Part shown: piece by piece, positions 8,347-15,560 of the stretch
Layout of the letters: every line of letters starts with the position of its first letter
How positions within the stretch are numbered: position 1 is the stretch's first letter
Source: Microlunatus elymi
Lineage (GTDB): Bacteria; Actinomycetota; Actinomycetes; Propionibacteriales; Propionibacteriaceae
DNA length: 64,000 nt
Reading direction: 5' to 3'
NCBI RefSeq assembly: GCF_007362775.1
Contig: NZ_CP041692.1
Coordinates: forward strand, 1,736,001 to 1,800,000
Notes under the pieces: model-generated
What the model was told of the DNA's origin: nothing
Databases searched by the model: none
The model's input: the letters and a program-made list of their open reading frames with translations, nothing else
Translations under genes and position numbers: made by a program

Positions 8347-8356
8347 GTCTCATCGC

Positions 8357-8938
8357 TCAGTGTCGATTCAACTGGCGCACTATATTCTCGGCCGCATGAA
8401 CGAGGTCTTTCTGCGGATTCGCGGGGACGGACTTACCGGTGACTTCGGTTTCGTGGAGGTAGTCGTCGACACTGAGTTCGAAGGTGTCCGAGTACGGTCT
8501 GCCGCGGTAATCCTTGTACGAGGCAATCACAGTAAATGTGTCTGGAAGTGGCTCAGAGTTGCGCACATCGCTGGGCTTGTTCGGGTTCTGCTCGCCGATA
8601 TAGTACGCGGACCGGATGGGCCGTCCTGGTGGAAGTATGCGTAGCGTTCCTGTGAACCGCTTCTCAAGCACCGTGGCAACTTGGGGCCTGCGTTCATCCC
8701 TCGGAATGATGATCGGGGTTGGGTCGAAGGCTACGCGAAGGTCGCGGGCAGCGGTCGCGCCACTGTTCCGGAGCACTAGATCAAGGTGGCGTTGGTCTCG
8801 GCTGAGCGGTGCTCGCTCCAGATCGGCTGTGACAAGCGGCCGCGTGCGCTCTCGGCTGTCTCGCAGGATCGCCAGCAGGCTGATAATTGCGACGGCGGCC
8901 GCTGCGGCCGTAGCGATTGCTGTGATTGGTCCCCACAT
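8357..8938 (-). CDS. single-TM protein with beta-rich domain (AICE cargo, NUDIX operon)
   Basis: A 193-residue protein: an N-terminal TM helix (ITAIATAAAAAVAIISLLAI), a short basic linker (RDSRERTRP), then a beta-rich domain with LDLVLRNSGATAARDLRVAF and RILPPGRPIRSAYYIGE, and a C-terminal helical tail. The N-S-G-x-T-x-A-x-D-x-x-V pattern is shared with the 7768 gene. The ATG at 8938 is chosen because it places the TM at the N-terminus. It lies 35 bp downstream of the NUDIX gene on the same strand, so probably co-transcribed. Function unknown. Confidence 0.7.
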   Translation of the reverse strand: MWGPITAIATAAAAAVAIISLLAILRDSRERTRPLVTADLERAPLSRDQRHLDLVLRNSGATAARDLRVAFDPTPIIIPRDERRPQVATVLEKRFTGTLRILPPGRPIRSAYYIGEQNPNKPSDVRNSEPLPDTFTVIASYKDYRGRPYSDTFELSVDDYLHETEVTGKSVPANPQKDLVHAAENIVRQLNRH

Positions 8939-8973
8939 TGGTTTGTTAATCCTTCGGGTTATGAGAAACTCCT

Positions 8974-9387
8974 TCAACTCTGGAAGCCTTTGGACCTGAG
9001 ATAGTCCTCGACTGCGGGAGCGAAGCCGTATGGGACGTATTCTGAGGCTTCGCTCGAAGGCACCCAAGCTACGGCGGCGAGCTCTTCGGTGTCGGTGACG
9101 TGGGCTTCGCCGGAGTCGATGTCGCAGGCGACGTAGGCCATCCGACGTCCGGTGTTGGGGTGGACGCGTTCGCCGAGGTGTTTGGTGGCGTGGACGGTGA
9201 GGCCGACCTCTTCGCTGGTCTCGCGGACGGCGGCTTGTTCTGCGGATTCGCCGGGTTCGACTTCTCCTGCGGGGAACTGCCAGGAGAGACTGCCTTCCCT
9301 GACCTTGCGTTGCGCGAGGAGGAGTTTGCCGTCTTGCAGGATGATCGCTGCGGCGATGGCGGGGCGGTCCTCGGGTGCGGTGGTCAC
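8974..9387 (-). CDS. NUDIX hydrolase
   Basis: A 137-residue NUDIX protein expected to hydrolyse a nucleoside diphosphate linked to another moiety. The Nudix box is intact (GEVEPGESAEQAAVRETSEE then VGL), matching G-x5-E-x7-R-E-U-x-E-E-x-G-U, so the metal-binding glutamates are present. Its ATG overlaps the stop of the upstream HTH-NUDIX gene by 4 bp, implying translational coupling. NUDIX genes are frequent accessory genes next to AICE regulatory modules; whether this one acts on oxidised nucleotides or a signal nucleotide is not visible from sequence. Confidence 0.9.
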   Translation of the reverse strand: MTTAPEDRPAIAAAIILQDGKLLLAQRKVREGSLSWQFPAGEVEPGESAEQAAVRETSEEVGLTVHATKHLGERVHPNTGRRMAYVACDIDSGEAHVTDTEELAAVAWVPSSEASEYVPYGFAPAVEDYLRSKGFQS

Positions 9388-10013
9388 ACGGCCTCCTTGA
9401 TGACGTCGAGCACGGGCGGATAGATGCGGTCGATCGGTATGAACTTGGTCAACTGGTCCGTGGGGACCCAGCGGACGTTGAGATTTTCGAAGGGGTCGCG
9501 GTTTTCGGGTTCGCCGGCTAGGTACTCACACAGTAGGTAGACGCAGAAGACGCCCGTGATGGGGTGGGTGCGGCTGCCGATCTGCCCGCGTACGGCGCAG
9601 TCGATGCCGGTCTCGGCCAGGGTTTCGCGTACGGCCACGGCTTCGGGTGACGATTGCGGTTTGACCACCCCGGCCGGGAACTGCCAGGACGCAGACTCCG
9701 GGGTTCGTGGTCGCACGAGGAGGATGTCGGGGCCTTTGATCACGACGGCCAACGCTGCACTGAGTGCAGCCGCTGGCGGGGCCTCGGCATCGCTCGCGTA
9801 GAAGCGTTGTCGCTGTTCTGGTGTCGCGGTTTCGAGCGCGTGATCGAGGAGCTGTTGGATCGCCGGTCTAGGGATGACGTCGGGGTCCTGGTGCCAGCGG
9901 GCGACGGTGCGCGGGGCGATGTTGAGGTGTTGGGCGAAGTCTTCGATGGAGTGTCTGAGGGCATCTTGCAGTTGCGTTGCGGTGCGTCCGCTCCATTGCT
10001 GCATGCCTGTCAT
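9384..10013 (-). CDS. HTH-NUDIX fusion protein with degenerate Nudix box
   Basis: A 209-residue two-domain protein. Residues 10-60 form an HTH-like region (LRHSIEDFAQHLNIAPRTVA then RW), as in XRE-type DNA-binding proteins. Residues 85-205 are a NUDIX fold, LAVVIKGPDILLVRPR leading to a box reading GVVKPQSSPEAVAVRETLAE-TG. In this box the x5-E glutamate is Ser and the first of the two terminal catalytic glutamates is Ala. Hydrolysis is therefore doubtful; a ligand-sensing transcription factor is an alternative. It is the first gene of a minus-strand operon with a normal NUDIX enzyme and a TM protein. HTH-NUDIX proteins of this kind recur in AICE modules. Confidence 0.82.
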   Translation of the reverse strand: MTGMQQWSGRTATQLQDALRHSIEDFAQHLNIAPRTVARWHQDPDVIPRPAIQQLLDHALETATPEQRQRFYASDAEAPPAAALSAALAVVIKGPDILLVRPRTPESASWQFPAGVVKPQSSPEAVAVRETLAETGIDCAVRGQIGSRTHPITGVFCVYLLCEYLAGEPENRDPFENLNVRWVPTDQLTKFIPIDRIYPPVLDVIKEAV

Positions 10014-10084
10014 GTGTCAGTCCTCGGTGACCTATCGCTGACGGCTGGTTGTCGGTGACATGTCACGGCTGATGCACGGATCCG

Positions 10085-10462
10085 TCATGGCTCCGCCGGG
10101 TCGTCGCGACTTGCCTTGGATGCATGGTGTTCGAGGTCGGATGTACGGCTCGCCAGGTCGGATGTGCCGCGTTCAAGACTGTCGAGTCGGTTGCGGATTG
10201 CCCGCAGCTGCTCGGTCAGCGGTTCTTCGTCGGGCGTGGGCACGGCCAGCACGCGGGATCGTGTCCCGCGTCCGGTGGAGACGATGCCTTGCTCCCGCAG
10301 TGTTCGCAGAGCCTGTTTCACGGTCATGTGCGAGACCTGGAACTCCTCGGCCAGGTTCGTAACGGTCGGGAGTTCGTCTCCGACGTTGAAGCGGCCGCTG
10401 CGGATCTGCGCGCTCAGCGTGGCGACTACGTGACCGTATCTGGTCGAGTTCGCGGACGCCAT
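10085..10462 (-). CDS. GntR-family repressor of the AICE (KorSA-like)
   Basis: A 125-residue regulator. The winged HTH (GDELPTVTNLAEEFQVSHMT then VKQALRTLREQGIV) is typical GntR. No effector-binding domain follows, only a short helical tail with coiled-coil spacing (LRAIRNRLDSLERG). Small GntR proteins in this position, such as KorSA of pSAM2, silence the pra/replication operon. Start at ATG 10462 chosen: a TAAGAT hexamer 7 nt upstream fits a leaderless -10 box. An ATG at 10498 is the alternative. Divergent from the Pra-like gene. Confidence 0.85.
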   Translation of the reverse strand: MASANSTRYGHVVATLSAQIRSGRFNVGDELPTVTNLAEEFQVSHMTVKQALRTLREQGIVSTGRGTRSRVLAVPTPDEEPLTEQLRAIRNRLDSLERGTSDLASRTSDLEHHASKASRDDPAEP

Positions 10463-10550
10463 GCCAGGAATCTTAGCGAAAGGGCTAGACAAGTTCATCT
10501 CGAAGTGATAGGCAATAATAAGCTAGCTCAATCTACTCAAGGAGGCTGCG
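10463..10550. promoter_or_regulatory. divergent korSA/pra-type control region
   Basis: The 88-bp region separating the GntR gene from the Pra-like gene is visibly AT-richer than its surroundings. It contains the palindrome AGCTAGCT (10521-10528), a second GCTAGAC half on the other side (about 10484), and a strong Shine-Dalgarno AAGGAGG at 10539-10545 for the ATG at 10551. This is the expected site for GntR autoregulation and repression of the element's excision/replication programme. Confidence 0.55.
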
Positions 10551-10976
10551 ATGCCTGTTCAGGGACCGTTTCGTGTGGAGTGTGCCGAGGTGTTCCCACA
10601 TGGTGTGGGGATTGTCGGTGAGGTTGGTCCGCTGGCCGATTTTGATCGGTCGACTCGGGAGAACCGAGTTCAGGCCACGGACAAGGATTCCGGGCTGCCC
10701 GTCTGGGTGGTGGATGTGATGGATTTCGATCCGGAGGCTCGGGAGCGGACGTTCAAGGTGAAGGTGGCAGCCCCGGTGCAGCCGGTTCCTCCGGAGGCGG
10801 TCTCGGGTGTGCCGGTGCGTCCGGTGCATCTGGAGGGGCTGATGGTGACGCCGTACGTGAAGGAGGTCGGCAACTTTCATCGGGTCGCCTACTCGTTCAA
10901 GGCGTCGGGATTCTCCGAGCCTCGACAGAACCGCAGTTCGGGCGGTTCGTCGGGTTCGTCGGCGAAGGCGGCGTGA
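10551..10976 (+). CDS. pra: Pra-like activator of replication, integration and excision
   Basis: A 141-residue protein closely matching the recurrent AICE protein annotated as plasmid replication, integration and excision activator. Seen: an N-terminal FRVECAEVFPHGVGIVGEV segment, then FDRSTRENRVQATDKDSGLP-VW, VMDFDPEARERTFKVKV, VQPVPPEAVSGVPVRPV and VTPYVKE. In pSAM2, Pra switches the element from integrated to replicating state. A very good ribosome-binding site precedes it. The last residues are a Gly/Ser-rich tail. The next gene overlaps its stop, so it heads the transfer/replication operon. Confidence 0.85.
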   Translation: MPVQGPFRVECAEVFPHGVGIVGEVGPLADFDRSTRENRVQATDKDSGLPVWVVDVMDFDPEARERTFKVKVAAPVQPVPPEAVSGVPVRPVHLEGLMVTPYVKEVGNFHRVAYSFKASGFSEPRQNRSSGGSSGSSAKAA

Positions 10977-11434
10977 TCATGTTCGGCAATGGCCTGGACG
11001 TGAGGGTTGGCGGATTGCGGGCCTGGGCTCGCGGTGACTACGCGTGCGAGGCGGCGGTCGAGCTGCTGGTGCGGGGCTTTGGTGGACGGTTCGCCTCGGG
11101 CAGTTGGCCGTGGGTTCGGGTGGATGACAGGTCTGGGTCATGTTGGCTTGATCCGGACGAGATCCCTGCTGAGGCCGGCGTCCTGTCGTCGGGTGAGCGC
11201 GCCTTTTTGATCTTGGTCGCGGCGTTGGCCGGCGGACCGCCTGCGGCTGATCTGGGTGGTGTGCTGGCCTGTCTGGATCGCGAACACCTCGGGTTGGTGC
11301 TGGCAGCTTTTGCTCACGCAGGTGGTTCGCATGAGCATGCGGTGATTTGTTGGACCGATGAGGGCGCTCGGTTTGATCGGCCTGGCCCGTTGGTGGACTG
11401 GCCGGTCATGGCCCGCTCGGTGGGGGTGGCGTGA
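10973..11434 (+). CDS. conserved AICE hypothetical protein
   Basis: A 153-residue protein of unknown function between pra and the Wbl-like gene. The start is GTG 10973 overlapping the upstream stop (GTGA); ATG 10979 is an alternative. It is acidic/aromatic with WVRVDDRSGSCWLDPDEIP, LSSGERAFLILVAALAGG, LDREHLGLVLAAFAHAGG and a His-rich SHEHAVICWTD. There is no TM or known motif. Both ends overlap neighbours, so it is translationally coupled into the operon. Proteins of this size commonly sit here in AICEs, but I cannot name the family. Confidence 0.75.
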   Translation: MIMFGNGLDVRVGGLRAWARGDYACEAAVELLVRGFGGRFASGSWPWVRVDDRSGSCWLDPDEIPAEAGVLSSGERAFLILVAALAGGPPAADLGGVLACLDREHLGLVLAAFAHAGGSHEHAVICWTDEGARFDRPGPLVDWPVMARSVGVA

Positions 11435-12189
11435 TGTCGACGCAACCGACGAAGCAGCAGGAGTGGTCGGCGTCACGGCCTGCCTGGGCGGTGGCTTCGG
11501 ATCGGGATGAGATCGCTGATTTGGTGCCGTCGTGTTCGCGGACGGATCCGGATGTCTGGTTCTCACGAGAGCGTCAGGATGTCCGGACGTGTGCCCGGAT
11601 CTGTGCGGGGTGCCCGCTGCGGGCGGCGTGTCTGGCGGGTGCACTGGTACGTGACGAGGAGGCCGGGATCTGGGGTGGTGTTCGGTTCACTCCGGCCTGG
11701 GCCTTCGGCGCGGTGTGTACCGACGGCGGTCGCTGCATGCTGGACGGCCGTAGTTCTGCTGGTACGGATGTGGGTCGGGAAGCACGTGATCTGGCCCGTG
11801 CCCAGCTGCGGTTGCGGCGGCTGTTGTATCAGGGCCGGCGTCGGGCGTTCGTTGCCCGCTTGGTGCATCGGATCGGTAAGCCGGTGCGGATGGTGCCGGG
11901 TGGCTGGTGGGTTGGTCCGTGGACCGACCCTGACCCGGCGCGGGGCCTGTTGCGGATGCGTGCCTTGGTTCCGACGATGCTGGCTGATCGCCCGATCCAG
12001 CGGTGGCCGTGGGAGTTGCGGTTGTTGTTCGAGTTCCCCGACTCGGCGATTCCGGAGCCTCGTCGGCTGAGTCGGTGGTGCACCTTGGACGAACTCGACC
12101 CTGGTGTTGATCATGAACGCGAATCGGGCCACTCCGTGTTGCTGCGGCCCAAGCATCCGGAGCGGCTTGATCGGTCGGCGGCAGCATGA
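11431..12189 (+). CDS. WhiB-like protein with C-terminal extension
   Basis: A 252-residue protein. Residues ~30-85 have Wbl features: a first Cys in PSCSRTDPDVWF, then CAGCPLRAAC (C-x2-C-x5-C), and the G-[I/V]-W-G-G turn (GIWGGV). Wbl proteins bind a 4Fe-4S cluster and act with sigma factors. Residues 100-252 are an Arg/Trp-rich extension absent from chromosomal Wbl proteins (usually ~80-130 residues). It overlaps both neighbours by 4 bp in the pra-traB operon, so it may tune element transcription in response to redox or NO. GTG 11431 or ATG 11434 starts are equally possible. Confidence 0.78.
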   Translation: MMSTQPTKQQEWSASRPAWAVASDRDEIADLVPSCSRTDPDVWFSRERQDVRTCARICAGCPLRAACLAGALVRDEEAGIWGGVRFTPAWAFGAVCTDGGRCMLDGRSSAGTDVGREARDLARAQLRLRRLLYQGRRRAFVARLVHRIGKPVRMVPGGWWVGPWTDPDPARGLLRMRALVPTMLADRPIQRWPWELRLLFEFPDSAIPEPRRLSRWCTLDELDPGVDHERESGHSVLLRPKHPERLDRSAAA

Positions 12190-13643
12190 CTGCCTCGGCT
12201 CCGATGGCGGTGCGGCGTGGCGGTCGTGCTGTGGTCCGGGAATGCTGGTGGTGGCTGTCCGGCGCGGGCAGGTTGCTGCGCGGCTACCCGTTCCGGTCGT
12301 TGGTCTGGCTGCTCGTCGTCGTGATCGCCGTAGTGGCGGATGCGCGGACCGTGTTGGTCATCGTCCTGGTCCCGGTGTTGATCATCGCAGTATGGGCGCG
12401 GGTGTTGCCGGTCTCGTACGGGCGGCTGCTGGCCGGTCCGCTGTCGCGGTTCCGGCTGCGGCGGTGGGTGCGGAAGGTGTGGCCGTCGTTGATGGAGTCG
12501 TGTGGTCTGGCTCGTCGTGCCCCGCTGCACTCGCGCCGTGCGGACCGGGTGTTACCGGGTGAGCGGTTGGTTCTGCCCCGTCTGGTGTCGTGCCGGTGGC
12601 GGCAGGGCCGGCTGGTGATCGTTCCCGGCTTGGTGTCGGGTCAGACGGTCGCCGACGTGGAGGACGCGTCGGAACGGCTGCGGACCAGTCTGGGCGCGGT
12701 GCGGCTGCGGGTGATCCCGGATACGGCGCGGACGTCGTGCCGGATCGTGGCTGGGTTCGATGACCCGCTCGCCGCCGTGTTCACCGCATCTCTGCCTGAT
12801 CCGAATGTGCCAGCGGCGTCGGCGGGCCTGTCAGTGGTGTTGGGCCGCACCGAGGACGACGAGCCGTGGCGGGTCGATCTGGACATCTCCTGTTTGACCG
12901 CGGGCTGCTCGGGCGCAGGTAAGGGGTCGGTGATGTGGTCGCTGCTGCTGGGGCTGGCTCCGGCGATCCGGGCCGGTTTGGTCGAGGTCCACGGGATCGA
13001 CTTGAAGGGCGGCATGGAACTCGGCCTCGGCCGGGGCTTGTTCACCCGTTACGCCGACGAACCGTCGTCTGCGGTGATCTTGCTCGAAGAAGCCGTCCGG
13101 GAGTGCGAGGCCAGGGCTCGGCGGATGGCGGGCCGGTCCCGTCAGCACGTGGCCTCGGGGTCGGAGCCGTGGGTGGTCGTGATCATCGACGAGCTGGCCT
13201 CGCTGGTGGCGTATCTGTCGGATCGGGATCTGTTGCGGAGGGCTGAGGCGGCGTTGGCGCGGTTGTGTTCAATCGGCCGCGCTCCGGGGTTCGTGGTGTT
13301 TGGGTTCCTGCAGGACCCGCGTAAGGAGACGTTGAAGGCCAGGCATCTGTTCGGGCAGACGATCGCGCTACGGCTGCGGGAACGCGAAGAGGTCGCGATG
13401 GTCCTGGGCGACGGGGCAATCGGCGCGGGTGCGGAGTGTCACCACATCCCGCGGGACCTTCCCGGTGTGGGCTTCGCTGTTGATGACACCGGCCGGCTGG
13501 CGCGGGTTCGGGCCGGGTTCGTACCGGATCGGATGATCATCGATGCCGCACGCCGGTTCGCGGCACCACATCCGCGCCCGATCGTGGTTCCAGAGGAGCC
13601 GGAGCAGCCGAAGCGGCGGTCTCGTTCGCGGAGTGCGGCATGA
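12186..13643 (+). CDS. traB: TraB-type FtsK/SpoIIIE DNA translocase
   Basis: A 485-residue conjugation motor. N-terminal TM segments span about residues 38-75 (SLVWLLVVVIAVVADA and LVIVLVPVLIIAVWARV). A FtsK/SpoIIIE ATPase domain follows, with Walker A GCSGAGKGSV, Walker B VVVIIDELASL and the late FGQTIALRLREREEV motif. TraB proteins of AICEs form a hexameric pore that moves double-stranded DNA between mycelial or cell partners; here it should be the sole transfer machine. ATG overlaps the upstream stop (ATGA), and its own stop overlaps repSA. The C-terminus is basic (KRRSRSRSAA), compatible with DNA contact. Confidence 0.92.
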   Translation: MTASAPMAVRRGGRAVVRECWWWLSGAGRLLRGYPFRSLVWLLVVVIAVVADARTVLVIVLVPVLIIAVWARVLPVSYGRLLAGPLSRFRLRRWVRKVWPSLMESCGLARRAPLHSRRADRVLPGERLVLPRLVSCRWRQGRLVIVPGLVSGQTVADVEDASERLRTSLGAVRLRVIPDTARTSCRIVAGFDDPLAAVFTASLPDPNVPAASAGLSVVLGRTEDDEPWRVDLDISCLTAGCSGAGKGSVMWSLLLGLAPAIRAGLVEVHGIDLKGGMELGLGRGLFTRYADEPSSAVILLEEAVRECEARARRMAGRSRQHVASGSEPWVVVIIDELASLVAYLSDRDLLRRAEAALARLCSIGRAPGFVVFGFLQDPRKETLKARHLFGQTIALRLREREEVAMVLGDGAIGAGAECHHIPRDLPGVGFAVDDTGRLARVRAGFVPDRMIIDAARRFAAPHPRPIVVPEEPEQPKRRSRSRSAA

Positions 13644-15202
13644 GTATGCGGCTGCTGGTCGATCTGACCACCGACATGGTGCGCGAGCTAGCGGTCGCCG
13701 AGAAGGTCTGCGTGCGTCCGTTGCTGCGCCGGGTGCTGGATCGGGAGACCGGCATCGAGGAGACGGTGCCGATCCCGTGCGGCTCGACCCTGGAATCGGT
13801 GTGCCCATCGTGCGCGCACAAAGCCAGGGTGCTGCGGATGCAGCAATGCGCCGAAGGCTGGCACCTCGGCACCGAACCCGAAGATCACGAATCCGAAGAT
13901 GATCAAGAAATCGGCGATCATGGCCAGGCCGACGAGGACGATCACGGTGAGGAAGATCGCGACGGAGACAGTGATCGGCGGGTGCGTTCCACGCGGCGAA
14001 GGTCGGATGCAGCGGATCTTCCTCGCGTGGCTGCGGAGGATCGGACGATCGGGCGGACGTTCACCAGTCTGGACGGGCATGAGTACCGGCCCTCGATGTT
14101 CCTCACCCTGACCCTGCCCTCCTATGGTGCGATCTGTGCTGGTGCACCGGTCGATCCGGAGTCCTATGACTATCGGCGGGCAGCGATGGATGCCCTCCTG
14201 TTCCCGCGGCTGGTGGATCGGTTTTGGCAGAACCTGCGCCGCTGCGCCGGGTACAAGGTGCAGTACTTCGCCGCTGTCGAACCTCAACACCGTCTCGCGC
14301 CGCACTTGCACGCGGCGATCCGGGGTGCGATTCCTCGCCAACTGCTCCGGCAGGTGATCAGGGCAACCTACGTGCAGGTGTGGTGGCCACGGTTCGACCG
14401 TCCAGTGTTCGTGCAGCGGGTGCCGATGTGGGACGGCACCGGCTACGCCGACCCGGACACCGGCGAAGTCCTCCCCACCTGGGAGGAAGCCGTTGACGGG
14501 CTGGCCAATGATCCCGACGCCAGGCCGGCGCACGTGATGCGGTTCGGGACACAGGCCGACATCCGCGGGATCATCGCACCGTCTGAGGAAGCCGACCGGG
14601 CCATCCGCTATCTGACGAAGTACCTCACCAAAGCCATCGCCGAACCGCTCACCACCGACCCCGACGAAGATGATCCGGTAGATGAGCGGCGGGACGCGCA
14701 CATTGATCGACTGCACGCGGAGTTGCGGTGGCTGCCGTGTTCGGAACACTGTGCGAACTGGCTGCGCTACGGCATTCAGCCGAAGAACCCGACACCCGGG
14801 ATGCAGGCCGGTCACTGCCCGAGCAAGGCCCATGATCGAGAACACCTCGGCGTCGGCGGCCGCCGCGTGCTGGTGTCGCGGCACTGGTCGGGCAAGACCC
14901 TGGCCGAACACAAAGCCGACCGCGCCACCGTCGTCCGCGAAGCACTCCATGCGGCAGGAATCGTCCCTCCCGAGGTCGAACGGCTGGCAGCCGACGTGAC
15001 CGCCCAGGACGGGCTACCTCGCTTCGTCTGGACCGACACCCGGCCCAGTAATGCCGGTGAGTACCGCAAGATCATTTTCGCTGCGATCGAGGAACGGCGG
15101 GCCTGGCGGGAACAGTACGACGCCGCCAAGATCATCGTGGCACCTGTGGGCGATCATTCGGCAATTGATCATCACAGTGAGTCGGATGGGCCCGCGCCGT
15201 GA
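13640..15202 (+). CDS. repSA: RepSA-type rolling-circle replication initiator
   Basis: A 520-residue Rep protein. Rolling-circle motifs are visible: motif I FLTLTLPSYG, motif II with the metal-binding histidines PHLHAAIRG, and motif III with a catalytic-Tyr region AIRYLTKYLTKAI. A Cys pair (VCPSCAHK) precedes an unusual acidic and His-containing stretch at about residues 79-113. AICEs use RepSA to replicate after excision before transfer. It overlaps traB by 4 bp. The nick site is usually within or near the gene; not located here. Length is typical for RepSA once the acidic insert is counted. Confidence 0.9.
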   Translation: MSMRLLVDLTTDMVRELAVAEKVCVRPLLRRVLDRETGIEETVPIPCGSTLESVCPSCAHKARVLRMQQCAEGWHLGTEPEDHESEDDQEIGDHGQADEDDHGEEDRDGDSDRRVRSTRRRSDAADLPRVAAEDRTIGRTFTSLDGHEYRPSMFLTLTLPSYGAICAGAPVDPESYDYRRAAMDALLFPRLVDRFWQNLRRCAGYKVQYFAAVEPQHRLAPHLHAAIRGAIPRQLLRQVIRATYVQVWWPRFDRPVFVQRVPMWDGTGYADPDTGEVLPTWEEAVDGLANDPDARPAHVMRFGTQADIRGIIAPSEEADRAIRYLTKYLTKAIAEPLTTDPDEDDPVDERRDAHIDRLHAELRWLPCSEHCANWLRYGIQPKNPTPGMQAGHCPSKAHDREHLGVGGRRVLVSRHWSGKTLAEHKADRATVVREALHAAGIVPPEVERLAADVTAQDGLPRFVWTDTRPSNAGEYRKIIFAAIEERRAWREQYDAAKIIVAPVGDHSAIDHHSESDGPAP

Positions 15203-15314
15203 TCAAGTGCCGTGGTCGGGCTCGCTGTTGTCGGCTGATGTTGATCATGAGCGAGTCGATTTTGGTCCGGTTCCGTTGGAGGGATTGGGATTCAACCGAG
15301 AGAGGGTGTTGGTG

Positions 15315-15548
15315 ATGGTGTCCGACGAGATCCCGAGTCGGTTCGAGCAGCTGTGGGACGTGAGTCAGGCTGCGGAGTACATGAAGGTGAGCGCGAACAC
15401 GCTGTACGGGTGGCGGTGTCGCAAGTACGGGCCACCGAGTTATCGGCTGGGGAACAAGGTTCGGTATCGGCCGGATGAGGTACGCGATTGGGTGACTGCG
15501 CAGGAGGTTCGTGCCTGGGTTGAATATCAGTCTGCCTGGGCGTCCTGA
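15315..15548 (+). CDS. xis: Xis-like MerR/helix-turn-helix excisionase
   Basis: A 77-residue protein with the excisionase-type winged HTH: LWDVSQAAEYMKVSANTLYG, then WRCRKYGPPSYRLGNKVRYR and PDEVRDWV. Such proteins bend DNA at attL/attR and direct the integrase to excision. ATG 15315 is chosen with AGAGAGG about 9 nt upstream; GTG 15306 is possible. The stop is 12 bp before the integrase ATG, the usual xis-int arrangement. Confidence 0.88.
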   Translation: MVSDEIPSRFEQLWDVSQAAEYMKVSANTLYGWRCRKYGPPSYRLGNKVRYRPDEVRDWVTAQEVRAWVEYQSAWAS

Positions 15549-15560
15549 GGTGTTGTTGTC

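Noticed and set aside
10551-10976. Possible SSB or toxin-antitoxin gene beside the GntR repressor
   Set aside because: The conserved pattern VFPHG, QATDKDSGLPVW, VQPVPPEA fits the Pra-like AICE activator better than any toxin or SSB.
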